Shown here: piece by piece, positions 45,441-53,327 of the stretch | Layout of the letters: each line of letters opens with the position of its first letter | Position numbering within the stretch: the stretch's first letter is position 1 | Source: DASZVB01 sp036272055 | GTDB lineage: Bacteria > Myxococcota_A > Polyangia > Polyangiales > Polyangiaceae | DNA length: 64,000 nucleotides | Assembly: GCA_036272055.1 (NCBI GenBank) | Contig: DATAZL010000044.1 | Coordinates: 1 to 64,000 of the forward strand | Direction: 5' to 3' | Notes under the pieces: generated by a model | Databases searched by the model: none | The model's input: the letters and a program-made list of their open reading frames with translations, nothing else | Told to the model about the DNA's origin: nothing | Position numbers and translations under genes: made by a program

Positions 45441-46406
45441 TTACCGTCGCCGCGCGACGATGGCGTTCTGCCACAGACGCTTCGAATCCGCGTAGAGGTA
45501 CTCGCAAATGTCGAAGCGATCGGACCAGTTCTTTCGAACGTATGCTTCGGGAATACACGTCTCGCCGTAGTAGCTCGCTTCCAGTGCACCCGACGCGCCG
45601 CCCACTGGGCTGAAGCAGAACTCGCCGCGATCGTAGCGAGCGAGCCAGTCCTCGGTTCCAACGAATGCGCGCAAGGAGTCTGGATGAGTTCCTTGTGTGT
45701 TTCCGTTCCGAGCGCGCTCGCATCGCTCGATGTACTCCCGCTGCCAGGTCGTTGCGATCAGGATGCCGCCCGGCCGGAGCAATCGGTGAAACTCGTTCAA
45801 CCATTTCTGGTGCACTTCTTCCGAGAGGTGCGAGAAGACCGAATAGAGATAGATGAGGTCGAAGCGACCTGCGGGGAGCTCGGACGGCGGCGACGACGGC
45901 ACCTGCACGAACTGACAGACCTTGTTCGTCTCCCGAGAAACCCGGATCGCCTCGTCGAGGACGTCGGCGCCGTAAAGCTGGTTCGGGGGAACATCTCGCA
46001 GGAAAAAGCGGATTGTCCGCCCCCAGCCGCAGCCGAAATCCAGGACGTAACTGTCGGCGCCTATCGGGCGTCCGTGACGCGCCGCGAGCTCACGCCAGAG
46101 GCAGTACGCCTTCCACGCTTCACGCAGCGCGGGGTCTCCGGAACTACCGATATAGTTCTTCTGCAGTGTGGGATCCGGCATGGACGGCAGGAGCTTGCGG
46201 AGCGTGCCGCTGCTCCGGAGCCCGCGAGTGTTGAGTGCCAGCCAGGACTCGTCATCGACGTGCGAAAAGACGCTCCTGAGATCCACCGGGTCGCCACGTA
46301 GACTCGCGTAGCGCGCCTTCGCGACGGCGTATTCTTCAGCGATCTTCCATCGAGCGCGCCGTTCGATGGCGCGAGCGATTCTGGCTGGGGTGTACCTCGA
46401 GGTCAT
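45441..46406 (-). CDS. Class I SAM methyltransferase, paralogue A
   Basis: The 321-aa protein starts at ATG 46406. SAM motif I is YVLDFGCGWGRTIRFFLRDV, followed by LYGADVLDEAIRVSRETN, FDLIYLYSVFSHLSEEVHQKWLNEFHRLLRPGGILIATTW and a C-terminal domain with EFCFSPVGGASGALEASYYGETCIPEAYVRKNW. It has the same length and layout as the gene at 48826-49791, with matching blocks throughout, so it is a paralogue. The acceptor is unknown and is probably a sugar or a glycolipid of this cluster. GC is a little lower than in the flanking C-methyltransferase gene. Confidence 0.87.
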   Translation of the reverse strand: MTSRYTPARIARAIERRARWKIAEEYAVAKARYASLRGDPVDLRSVFSHVDDESWLALNTRGLRSSGTLRKLLPSMPDPTLQKNYIGSSGDPALREAWKAYCLWRELAARHGRPIGADSYVLDFGCGWGRTIRFFLRDVPPNQLYGADVLDEAIRVSRETNKVCQFVQVPSSPPSELPAGRFDLIYLYSVFSHLSEEVHQKWLNEFHRLLRPGGILIATTWQREYIERCERARNGNTQGTHPDSLRAFVGTEDWLARYDRGEFCFSPVGGASGALEASYYGETCIPEAYVRKNWSDRFDICEYLYADSKRLWQNAIVARRR

Positions 46407-46447
46407 GCGCGCGGGAGCCTACTAAGTGGAGGGAATGCAGTCGACGT

Positions 46448-47686
46448 TTAGACGACCAAGACCTCCGGCACGGGAAGGACGAAGTGTCCGCCACGCCGAC
46501 GGTATTCCGCCTGCTGACTGAGTATCTCGTCCTTGAAGTTCCAGGTGAGGAGGAGGACGTAGTCGGGCATCGCTTCGAGCAGGCGTTCGGGCGGGCATAT
46601 CTCGAGGTGCGTGCCGGGGGTGAATTTGCCCTGCTTGTGCGGGCTTCGATCCACGACGAAATCGAGCTCGGCGCGGCCGAGGCCGAAGACGTTGAGGAGC
46701 GTGCTGCCTTTTGCAGAAGCGCCGTAGGCGGCGATGCGCTTGCCCGCAGCCTTGAGCTTCCCGAGTGTGGCGCGGAGTGAGTCGCGGAGGGCCCAGACGC
46801 GCGACGCGAAGTCGCGGTAGTAGCTCTCCCCGGTCATGCCGTTGGCCTTCTCCTCGGCGAGGAGGGCCTTCACGCGCGCGCTTGCTTCGGCGGATAGGGT
46901 CGCGGTCGGCGACGCGAAGATCCTGAGTGAACCGCCGTGGATCGCGAGCCGCTCGCAGTCGATGATCGACAGACCGTGGCGGCGGAAGAGCGCGTCGAGC
47001 GCGGTCAGCGAGAAGTAGCAGAGGTGCTCGTGATAGACGGTGTCGAACTCGAGGTGCTCGATCATGTCGCGCACGTAGGGCGCCTCGATGACGGCCACGC
47101 CGCCGGGCTTCAAGACGCTGGCGATGCCGCTCACGAAGCCGTTCAGATCTGCGACGTGGGCGAGCACGTTGTTGGCGTGAAAGACGTCCGCCTTGCGTCC
47201 CTCGGTCGCGAGGCGCTCCGCCAGCTCCGCGCCGAAGAACTCGGCGACGGTGGGAACGCCGCGCTCCGTCGCCTGGGCCGCGATGTTACGCGCCGGCTCG
47301 ACACCGAGCACCGGTATGCCCGCCTCGACGTAGTTCCGTAACAGATAGCCGTCGTTGCTCGCGGCCTCGACGACGAGGCTCGCCGGGCCGAGACCGCGCT
47401 CCTTCACCAGGCGCTTCGCGATGGTCGCGGCGTGCGCGAGCATGGTGTCGGAGAAGGACGAGAAGTAAACGTAGTTACGGAACAGCGTCTCGGGCGGCAC
47501 CGTCTCGGTGATCTGGACGAGGGAGCACGTCGCGCAGAAGACGACGACGAGGGGGAACGACTCCTCTTTCTGATTCGATTCGCCGGCTTCGACGAGCGCG
47601 TTCGCGAGCGGCGTCACTCCCAGATCGAGGATCGTCCGGATCTCGTGCCCGCGGCACGCACGGCAGGTGAAGCTCTCGATCGTCAT
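46448..47686 (-). CDS. Nucleotide-sugar C-methyltransferase (TylC3/NovU type)
   Basis: The 412-aa enzyme has the zinc-binding N-terminal domain with C8-x2-C11 and C51-x2-C54 (CRAC, FCATCSLVQ), the SAM domain VVEAASNDGYLL near 105, the active-site wording FDTVYHEHLCYFSLTAL and a C-terminal Rossmann-like C-methyltransferase domain (IAAYGASAKGSTLLNVFGL). The family transfers a methyl group from SAM to C3 of 4-keto-6-deoxy sugars to make branched sugars. ATG 47686 overlaps the CDP-glucose dehydratase stop (ATGA), tying it to CDP-4-keto-6-deoxyglucose as the substrate. Confidence 0.92.
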   Translation of the reverse strand: MTIESFTCRACRGHEIRTILDLGVTPLANALVEAGESNQKEESFPLVVVFCATCSLVQITETVPPETLFRNYVYFSSFSDTMLAHAATIAKRLVKERGLGPASLVVEAASNDGYLLRNYVEAGIPVLGVEPARNIAAQATERGVPTVAEFFGAELAERLATEGRKADVFHANNVLAHVADLNGFVSGIASVLKPGGVAVIEAPYVRDMIEHLEFDTVYHEHLCYFSLTALDALFRRHGLSIIDCERLAIHGGSLRIFASPTATLSAEASARVKALLAEEKANGMTGESYYRDFASRVWALRDSLRATLGKLKAAGKRIAAYGASAKGSTLLNVFGLGRAELDFVVDRSPHKQGKFTPGTHLEICPPERLLEAMPDYVLLLTWNFKDEILSQQAEYRRRGGHFVLPVPEVLVV

Positions 47687-48780
47687 TTCTGCTGACTCAT
47701 GTAGTCGGTGATCTGGGCCCGGGTGAGCGCGCGCAGGGCATCTTTACCAGCGCCGTCGTGGTGAGCGCGATACCAGACGATGGTGCGGCGAATCGCCTCG
47801 TCGAAGCCCCACCTCGGGTGCCAGTCGAGGGTCGCCTTTGCCTTGGCTATCGAGAGGCTCAGGGCCGGCGCCTCGTGCGGTGCGGACGGATCGCTCCGGT
47901 CGTCCCAGCTTCCGCCGCCCCAGGTCGAGAGGACGATGTCCACGAGATCACGGACAGGACGACTCCCTTCGGGGTCTGGCCCGAAGTTCCATCCGCCTGC
48001 GAGCGCCGCGGCGTTCTCGTCCCTCGCGAGCCGCGCTCCGAGCTTCAGGTAGCCGCTCAGGGGCTCGAGGACGTGCTGCCAGGGCCGCGTCGAGGAAGGG
48101 TTCCGGACCGGCACCGGCTCGCCCACGCGGAGCGCACGCACGGCGTCGGGGACTATCCTGTCGCGCGCCCAGTCCCCTCCCCCGATGACGTTGCCGGCGC
48201 GCGCCGACGCGACGGCGATGCCGTGCTGCCCGAGACGTGACGGCGAGAAGAAGCTCCTCCGGTAGCTCGACACGAGGAGCTCGGTGGCGCCCTTGCTCAT
48301 CGAGTAGACGTCGTGCCCGCCCATCGCGTCCTCTTCCGACAGGGCACGCAGACCGCCAGCGTTCTCGTAACACTTGTCGCTGGTGACGACGACGCACGCG
48401 AGGGAGCGACCGCTCTTCCTGATCGCTTCGAGCAGGTGAGCGGAGCCCATGACGTTCGTCGAGATCGTCTCGAGCGGATCTTCGTAGCTCCTTCGAACGA
48501 GGGGCTGCGCGGCGAGATGAAAGACGTAGTCGGGGCGCACGCGCTCGAGCGCGCCGGCCAGCGACGCGTAGTCGCGCACGTCGCCGCGCACGTCGTCGCA
48601 ATCACCGGTGAGCCCGAGCACGTCGAAGAGCGCTGGCTCGGTATCCGGCGCGAGCGCGTACCCGTGCACCTCGGCGCCGAGCTGGCGTAACCAGGCGACG
48701 AGCCATGCGCCCTTGAAGCCGGTGTGCCCCGTCACGAGCACCCGTCGGCCTTCGTATGCCTCGGCTAGTTCGGTCTTCAT
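47683..48780 (-). CDS. rfbG: CDP-glucose 4,6-dehydratase
   Basis: The 365-aa SDR has VLVTGHTGFKGAWLVAWLRQLG (the family's GHTGFKG), YALAPDTEPALFDVLGL, PDYVFHLAAQPLVRRSYEDPLETISTNVMGSAHLLEA, VVVTSDKCYEN, YSMSKGATELLVSSYRRSFF (YxxxK), ARAGNVIGGGDWARDRIVPD and RPWQHVLEPLSGYL. All are diagnostic of RfbG. It converts CDP-glucose to CDP-4-keto-6-deoxyglucose. No RfbH 3-dehydrase is found in the window, so the product is not committed to 3,6-dideoxy sugars. ATG 48780. Confidence 0.96.
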   Translation of the reverse strand: MKTELAEAYEGRRVLVTGHTGFKGAWLVAWLRQLGAEVHGYALAPDTEPALFDVLGLTGDCDDVRGDVRDYASLAGALERVRPDYVFHLAAQPLVRRSYEDPLETISTNVMGSAHLLEAIRKSGRSLACVVVTSDKCYENAGGLRALSEEDAMGGHDVYSMSKGATELLVSSYRRSFFSPSRLGQHGIAVASARAGNVIGGGDWARDRIVPDAVRALRVGEPVPVRNPSSTRPWQHVLEPLSGYLKLGARLARDENAAALAGGWNFGPDPEGSRPVRDLVDIVLSTWGGGSWDDRSDPSAPHEAPALSLSIAKAKATLDWHPRWGFDEAIRRTIVWYRAHHDGAGKDALRALTRAQITDYMSQQK

Positions 48781-48825
48781 GGCGTCGCGCAGGCTCTTCG
48801 CCCCATTCAGATGCGGCGCCTATGA

Positions 48826-49791
48826 CTACCTTTCAGCCTTGTTCTGGGCCACGATGATGTCCTGGTAGACCCACGGGTGGCCCTGGATGTACTCGCGAAT
48901 CTCGAATCGATCCGCCCACTTAGTGCGGGCATACGCTTCCGGGATGCAGGTTTCCCCGTAGACGGCGGCGTCCAGCATTTTCCCGCCGCCGGTCGGTGAA
49001 TGACAGAACTCACCGCGGTCGTAGCGACCCTGCCATTCGGCCGTGCCCTTGAACGCGAGCAGCGCGCCCTCGTGCGCGTTCGCGACCTCTCCGGTGCGGC
49101 AGCGTTCGCAGTCCTCGATGTACGAGCGGGGCCACGTCGTCGTGACGAGCAGGCCGCCGGGCTTGAGCAGCCGATGAAACTCGCTCACCCAGGCGTCCGT
49201 CGTCTTCTCCGGCAGATGTGAGAAGACGGAGACCAGGTAGATGAGGTCGAAGCTACCCGAGGGCAACGACGTGGGCGGCTGCCCGTCGATGAGCGTGAAC
49301 TGGCCCCAGCTGTTCGTCGCCTGGCAGACCTGGATCGAGAACGGCATGACGTCCACGCCGTAGAGGTTGCCGGGCAGCACGTCGCGCATGAAGAAGCGCA
49401 GCACGCGCCCCCAGCCACACCCGAAGTCGAGCACCCGCGACTCGGGCCGGATCGGGACGTCGTACTTCTCGCAGAGGAGCTTGCACGCGCGATAGACGTG
49501 GAAGCCTTCGCGGAGAGCGCGGTCACCGGATTTCCCGACCCAGCCGCGCTGGAGAGTCGGATCTGGCAAGCCGGGCAACAGCTCGCGCAGGAACGAGAAC
49601 CGTCGATAGCCGACGGTGTTGAGCCAGAACCACTGGTAGTCGCTGACCTGGCCGAACATCCGATGATGCTCGATCGGCTGCGACAGCTTCGCAGTCGTCC
49701 TCGCTGCAGCGAGGGCTGCCACCAGCCGGTCGATCCGCTTCGCGTCCCTGGCTGCGGTGACGGCACCTTCGATGCGCGACAGGACGCTCAC
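48826..49791 (-). CDS. Class I SAM methyltransferase, paralogue B
   Basis: The 321-aa protein starts at GTG 49791. It has RVLDFGCGWGRVLRFFMRDVLPGNLYGVDV, FDLIYLVSVFSHLPEKTTDAWVSEFHRLLKPGG, RYDRGEFCHSPTGGGKMLDAAVYGETCIPEAYARTKW and a shared N-terminal stretch ending LLPGLPDPTLQRGWVGKSGD. It parallels paralogue A at 45441-46406 over the full length. It is the first gene of the minus-strand polysaccharide operon. The function is presumably methylation of a glycan, with the acceptor unknown. The promoter of the operon should lie in 49792-50011. Confidence 0.87.
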   Translation of the reverse strand: MSVLSRIEGAVTAARDAKRIDRLVAALAAARTTAKLSQPIEHHRMFGQVSDYQWFWLNTVGYRRFSFLRELLPGLPDPTLQRGWVGKSGDRALREGFHVYRACKLLCEKYDVPIRPESRVLDFGCGWGRVLRFFMRDVLPGNLYGVDVMPFSIQVCQATNSWGQFTLIDGQPPTSLPSGSFDLIYLVSVFSHLPEKTTDAWVSEFHRLLKPGGLLVTTTWPRSYIEDCERCRTGEVANAHEGALLAFKGTAEWQGRYDRGEFCHSPTGGGKMLDAAVYGETCIPEAYARTKWADRFEIREYIQGHPWVYQDIIVAQNKAER

Positions 49792-49944
49792 CCGACGTCT
49801 CCCAGGGGGGCCTGGAGAGTGACGGCGAGACGATGACGACGGCAGAATTTCTGCATTGGCGTGGTCTTCCTACGACCGCGTCCGCAACGCTGTCAAGGCG
49901 CCGACCGCGGCCGCCGCCGACGTCGATCACGGCGGACAAAGCGC

Positions 49945-49983
49945 CACACCGCGGCGTGATCTTTCGATCGACGCCGCGGTGTG
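49945..49983 (-). terminator. Strong hairpin downstream of the FG-GAP lipoprotein gene
   Basis: CACACCGCGGCGT (49945-49957) pairs perfectly over 13 bp with ACGCCGCGGTGTG (49971-49983), with a 13-base loop. It lies 29 bp after the stop of the minus-strand lipoprotein gene. The strand then reads GCGCTTTG, so the T-run is weak. The remainder of 49792-50011 shows no gene. Confidence 0.6.
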
Positions 49984-50011
49984 CACCGCTCTCAACGAAA
50001 CGTGGTGGGCC

Positions 50012-53000
50012 TCAGAACGGGCTCATCACGCAGTCGACGCGCCCGGCTCGAACCGACCCGTTGAAGCCGAGGAAGGCTCCGGAGCACACGTCGGCTTTTC
50101 CGTCGCCGTCGAGGTCCGCGACGGCAATCGACGAGTTGTGGCGTGCGAGCTGGCCGCCGGTGTCCGCGCCGTAGAGCACGAAGCTCGAACGGCGAGTCGT
50201 CATGTCGTAGGTGACGGGCAGAGTCGCCGCACCGAGGACCACGTCCACCTCACCCGCGGCGGACCGAGCATTCGTCGGACCGTCGGCGGAGGAGCAACCG
50301 ATCGCGATGTCCTGGAGGCCGTCGTGGTTCATGTCACCGAGGGCGAGCGCCGAGCCGCAATCGTCGTTCGCGTCGATGCCGAGGATCGTGCTCGTGGGGA
50401 CGGTCGCGGTGCTGAGATCGTAGGTCGTCCCGCTCGTGATGCCGGACCAGATCTGGACGCCACCGACCTGCGTCCCGCTCTTCTGGAGCTGGATACCGCC
50501 GATGACGGCTTCTGCCGTGCTCGACGTCGTGCCGAGCACGTTGCCGATGGCGACCGCGGTACCGAGACCGTCGGTGTTGTTCCGGCCGAGCCACTTCACG
50601 GCAGGGCCGGTTGAAGTACCGACGGCTTGCTTGAAGTCGAGGTTGATCGCGAACGGACCAAACTTCGCGTAGGCCTCGCCGGCGCGGGTACGGCCTGCGG
50701 GTGCGCAGCCCGCGCAGCCCGCAAGGATGTCGGCCTTGCCATCGCCGTTCAGATCGCCGGTGGCAGCGCGGCCCATCGCGCCGAAGGCGTTGCCGGCTGC
50801 CTCACCGAGGATGCGGAAGACGACCACACCGCCGGGCGGCGAAGCGAGATCGATATCGCCGCTGAGCGAGCCGCCCGTGACGATGTACATCGCGCCGGCC
50901 CCAGCTCCGTTCGTCGAGTCGCCGGGAGCGCCGAGGAGGAGGTCATTGACGCCGTCACCCGTGAGGTCGGCGATCGCGAGGACGACGAGCGCGTCGCCCG
51001 CAGTCTTGCCGATGATGTGAGCCGTCACCTGAGAGGGCATGGTCGTCGCCCCGAGGTTGATGAGACCCGCGGTCGTGAGACCCGAGCCGCCGGCGAGAAT
51101 GTAGACCTCGCCGCAGTTCGAACGGCCGTTGGCCGGACCGTCCGCGCCCGACGCGGAGACGACCAGATCCGGCGTTGCCGTGCCGACGATCTGACCGACG
51201 AGCATGCGCGCGGTCGCCACGGTGGCGAGGGCATCGTCGCCATCGGCGCCGCTGATCTGGAACATCGAGCCGGCGGGGATGATGCTGGTCGACCCGTTCC
51301 GGAAGGCAGCGCCGCCGAGGTAGCCGTAGACGGAACCTGCGCCGCCCTTGTTCGAGCCGGTCCCCGCTACTGGCACCGTCGAGGAGACCATGATGTCGGG
51401 CACGCCGTCGCCGGTCACGTCACCGACGGTGACGGGGCTGACGTTGGCGCCAGCGCCGGTCCCCTTGAGGGTGTGCTCGGACAGGCCGGTCATCGCGAGG
51501 TCCTCGGCGACCTGCTCGAACTGGCAAGCGTTGGAGCAGCCGTCCCCATTGACGAGGTTTCCGTCGTCGCATTGCTCGCCGCTGTCGATCGCGCCGTTAC
51601 CGCAGTTCGTCACCGTGACGGCCTGGAGCGCCGTCGCACCGAAAAGGCCGTTGCCGCCGAGCTGGTTCATGCGCCAGCTACTGTTGTACGTGCCGGGCGT
51701 CGTGGGGGCCTTCACGTTCAGCGTGAAGACGCGCTGCGCGTTCGCGGCGACGGTCTCACTCGCTCCGAGCGCGGATTGCGTGATGTTCCACACGTTCGTC
51801 GGCGACGAGGTCGAGTAGAGGACGAAGTTGCTGCCTGTCCAGGCCGCTGAACCGGTGTTCTTCATCGTGATGATGAACTGCTGGTTCGTTCCCACCGTGA
51901 CCAGGGTCGGAACGGTCTGCGACACGACGGTCGAGCCGTAGGTCGGCGTTACCGCGCCGCTCACCACGATGGGCACGCTGACGATCGCGCCGTAGAAGCC
52001 CGCGTTCGTACCGCTCAGCTTTCGGAGCTGCCAGACTGCGTTGTACGTGCCGGGCGTAGCCGGAGAAGTGTAGAGGAAGGTGATCGAGACGCTGGCGTTC
52101 GCCAACGTCGTCGTGGGCACCTTGACCGAGGTGACGCCAAAGAGATTCACCGGGCTACTCTCCGACGAGAGAACGTAGGTTCCGTCGTTGGTCCACGTCT
52201 CGCTGCCCGTGTTCGTGAAGTTGATGGTTGCCGTGCCGGTGGAGCTCGGCGCCATCGGCGTGGTGAAGCTCTGGCTGGTGACCGACGAGTTGAGCGTCGG
52301 CGGGCCACCAACGACGATGGGCGTGTTCACGCAGAAGCCGTAGCTCCGGAAGAGGCCCATCTGGGACTGGTTGGCCATCTCGCGGACGAACGAGTAGGTG
52401 CCCGCCGTGGCCGGGGCCTTGATGCCGAAGCTGAACGACGTCGTCGCACCCGGGGCGACCGCCGTCTTGAGCTGGATCGACGTCTGACCCCAGAGGCTGG
52501 TCGGCGCGTCCTGGCTCAGCATGTAGATCGAGTTGGCCGGCCAGGTGTCGGTACCCGTGTTGCGAACCGTGACCGTGATGGTCCGGTTCTCGCTCGGGGC
52601 CATCGTGGTCGGGATCGTGCTCGACCCGGAGACGTAGGTGCAGCCCCACTGCGGCGCAGGCGCCGTCATCGCGACGGGGACGGTGACGGTGTCGCCGAAC
52701 ACGCCCTGGCCGACGGCCGACATGCGCGCCGTGAAGGACTGCGACGTCGGAGGCGCAGTGATCGCGAACGTGAAGGTGTTCGAGAGACCGACGGCGACGG
52801 TGGAGGGGACGTAGTTGTACGACCAGCCCCAGCTCCCGTTGACGGCCGAAAGGGCGTACGCGGGGCTCGCCGTCTTCCAGTCGTTGGCCGGGCTCGCCGT
52901 GCCGTTGTTCTGCATCGTCACCTGGATGAGACGCCGCTCTCCAGGGAAGAGGGTCGCGGGCAGGAGGTTCGTGCTGATGAAGCGGGCGTTGCTACCCGTC

Positions 53001-53131
53001 GGCGCGAGCGCTTGCTCGGTGGTGCCGACCTCGCGCGACGCATCGCCGTCGGGGGCGCCGCCGCAACCGGTTGCCGCAAGCATCGCTGCTGGAACGAGCC
53101 AGGACAGCCTTCGAAGCCAATTGGTCGTCAT
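50012..53131 (-). CDS. Large lipoprotein with NBR1-Ig-like, DUF4215 and FG-GAP modules
   Basis: The 1039-aa protein starts at ATG 53131 with a lipoprotein signal (MLAATGC, Cys 23). Four NBR1-Ig-like repeats of about 110-120 aa follow (about 48-510), each with a N-TGS/T-x-x-W-type strand such as NTGTDTWPAN and NTGSETWTND. A short Cys-rich DUF4215 module comes next (CGNGAIDSGEQCDDGNLVNGDGCSNACQ), then FG-GAP beta-propeller repeats to the end (GDVTGDGVPDIMVS, ADLTGDGVNDLLLGAPGD, GDLNGDGKADILAG) with Ca-loop DxDxDG-type motifs. It is an outer-surface adhesin-like protein. Partners are unknown. A hairpin terminator follows. Confidence 0.85.
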   Translation of the reverse strand: MTTNWLRRLSWLVPAAMLAATGCGGAPDGDASREVGTTEQALAPTGSNARFISTNLLPATLFPGERRLIQVTMQNNGTASPANDWKTASPAYALSAVNGSWGWSYNYVPSTVAVGLSNTFTFAITAPPTSQSFTARMSAVGQGVFGDTVTVPVAMTAPAPQWGCTYVSGSSTIPTTMAPSENRTITVTVRNTGTDTWPANSIYMLSQDAPTSLWGQTSIQLKTAVAPGATTSFSFGIKAPATAGTYSFVREMANQSQMGLFRSYGFCVNTPIVVGGPPTLNSSVTSQSFTTPMAPSSTGTATINFTNTGSETWTNDGTYVLSSESSPVNLFGVTSVKVPTTTLANASVSITFLYTSPATPGTYNAVWQLRKLSGTNAGFYGAIVSVPIVVSGAVTPTYGSTVVSQTVPTLVTVGTNQQFIITMKNTGSAAWTGSNFVLYSTSSPTNVWNITQSALGASETVAANAQRVFTLNVKAPTTPGTYNSSWRMNQLGGNGLFGATALQAVTVTNCGNGAIDSGEQCDDGNLVNGDGCSNACQFEQVAEDLAMTGLSEHTLKGTGAGANVSPVTVGDVTGDGVPDIMVSSTVPVAGTGSNKGGAGSVYGYLGGAAFRNGSTSIIPAGSMFQISGADGDDALATVATARMLVGQIVGTATPDLVVSASGADGPANGRSNCGEVYILAGGSGLTTAGLINLGATTMPSQVTAHIIGKTAGDALVVLAIADLTGDGVNDLLLGAPGDSTNGAGAGAMYIVTGGSLSGDIDLASPPGGVVVFRILGEAAGNAFGAMGRAATGDLNGDGKADILAGCAGCAPAGRTRAGEAYAKFGPFAINLDFKQAVGTSTGPAVKWLGRNNTDGLGTAVAIGNVLGTTSSTAEAVIGGIQLQKSGTQVGGVQIWSGITSGTTYDLSTATVPTSTILGIDANDDCGSALALGDMNHDGLQDIAIGCSSADGPTNARSAAGEVDVVLGAATLPVTYDMTTRRSSFVLYGADTGGQLARHNSSIAVADLDGDGKADVCSGAFLGFNGSVRAGRVDCVMSPF

Positions 53132-53240
53132 GTGTCTACTTCACGCCTCCGCAAGTTACCCGCTCACCCTGTGATCACGACTACGCACACTGCCGTAGCC
53201 TTCGAGGATACGATGTCGCCACCGGCGTATCAAGGTGCGA

Positions 53241-53262
53241 GCCCGAAACGATTGCGTCGGGC
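53241..53262 (-). terminator. Weak hairpin between the FG-GAP and DUF4838 genes
   Basis: GCCCGA (53241-53246) and TCGGGC (53257-53262) form a 6-bp stem with a 10-base loop, about 65 bp downstream of the DUF4838 gene's stop at 53328 on the minus strand. The rest of 53132-53327 shows no gene. Confidence 0.3.
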
Positions 53263-53327
53263 CCGGTTCTCCGTTGCCGGTCTTGACGAGAAGATTCAGC
53301 GGCCGAGTGCGAACGACGTTGCTCGCC

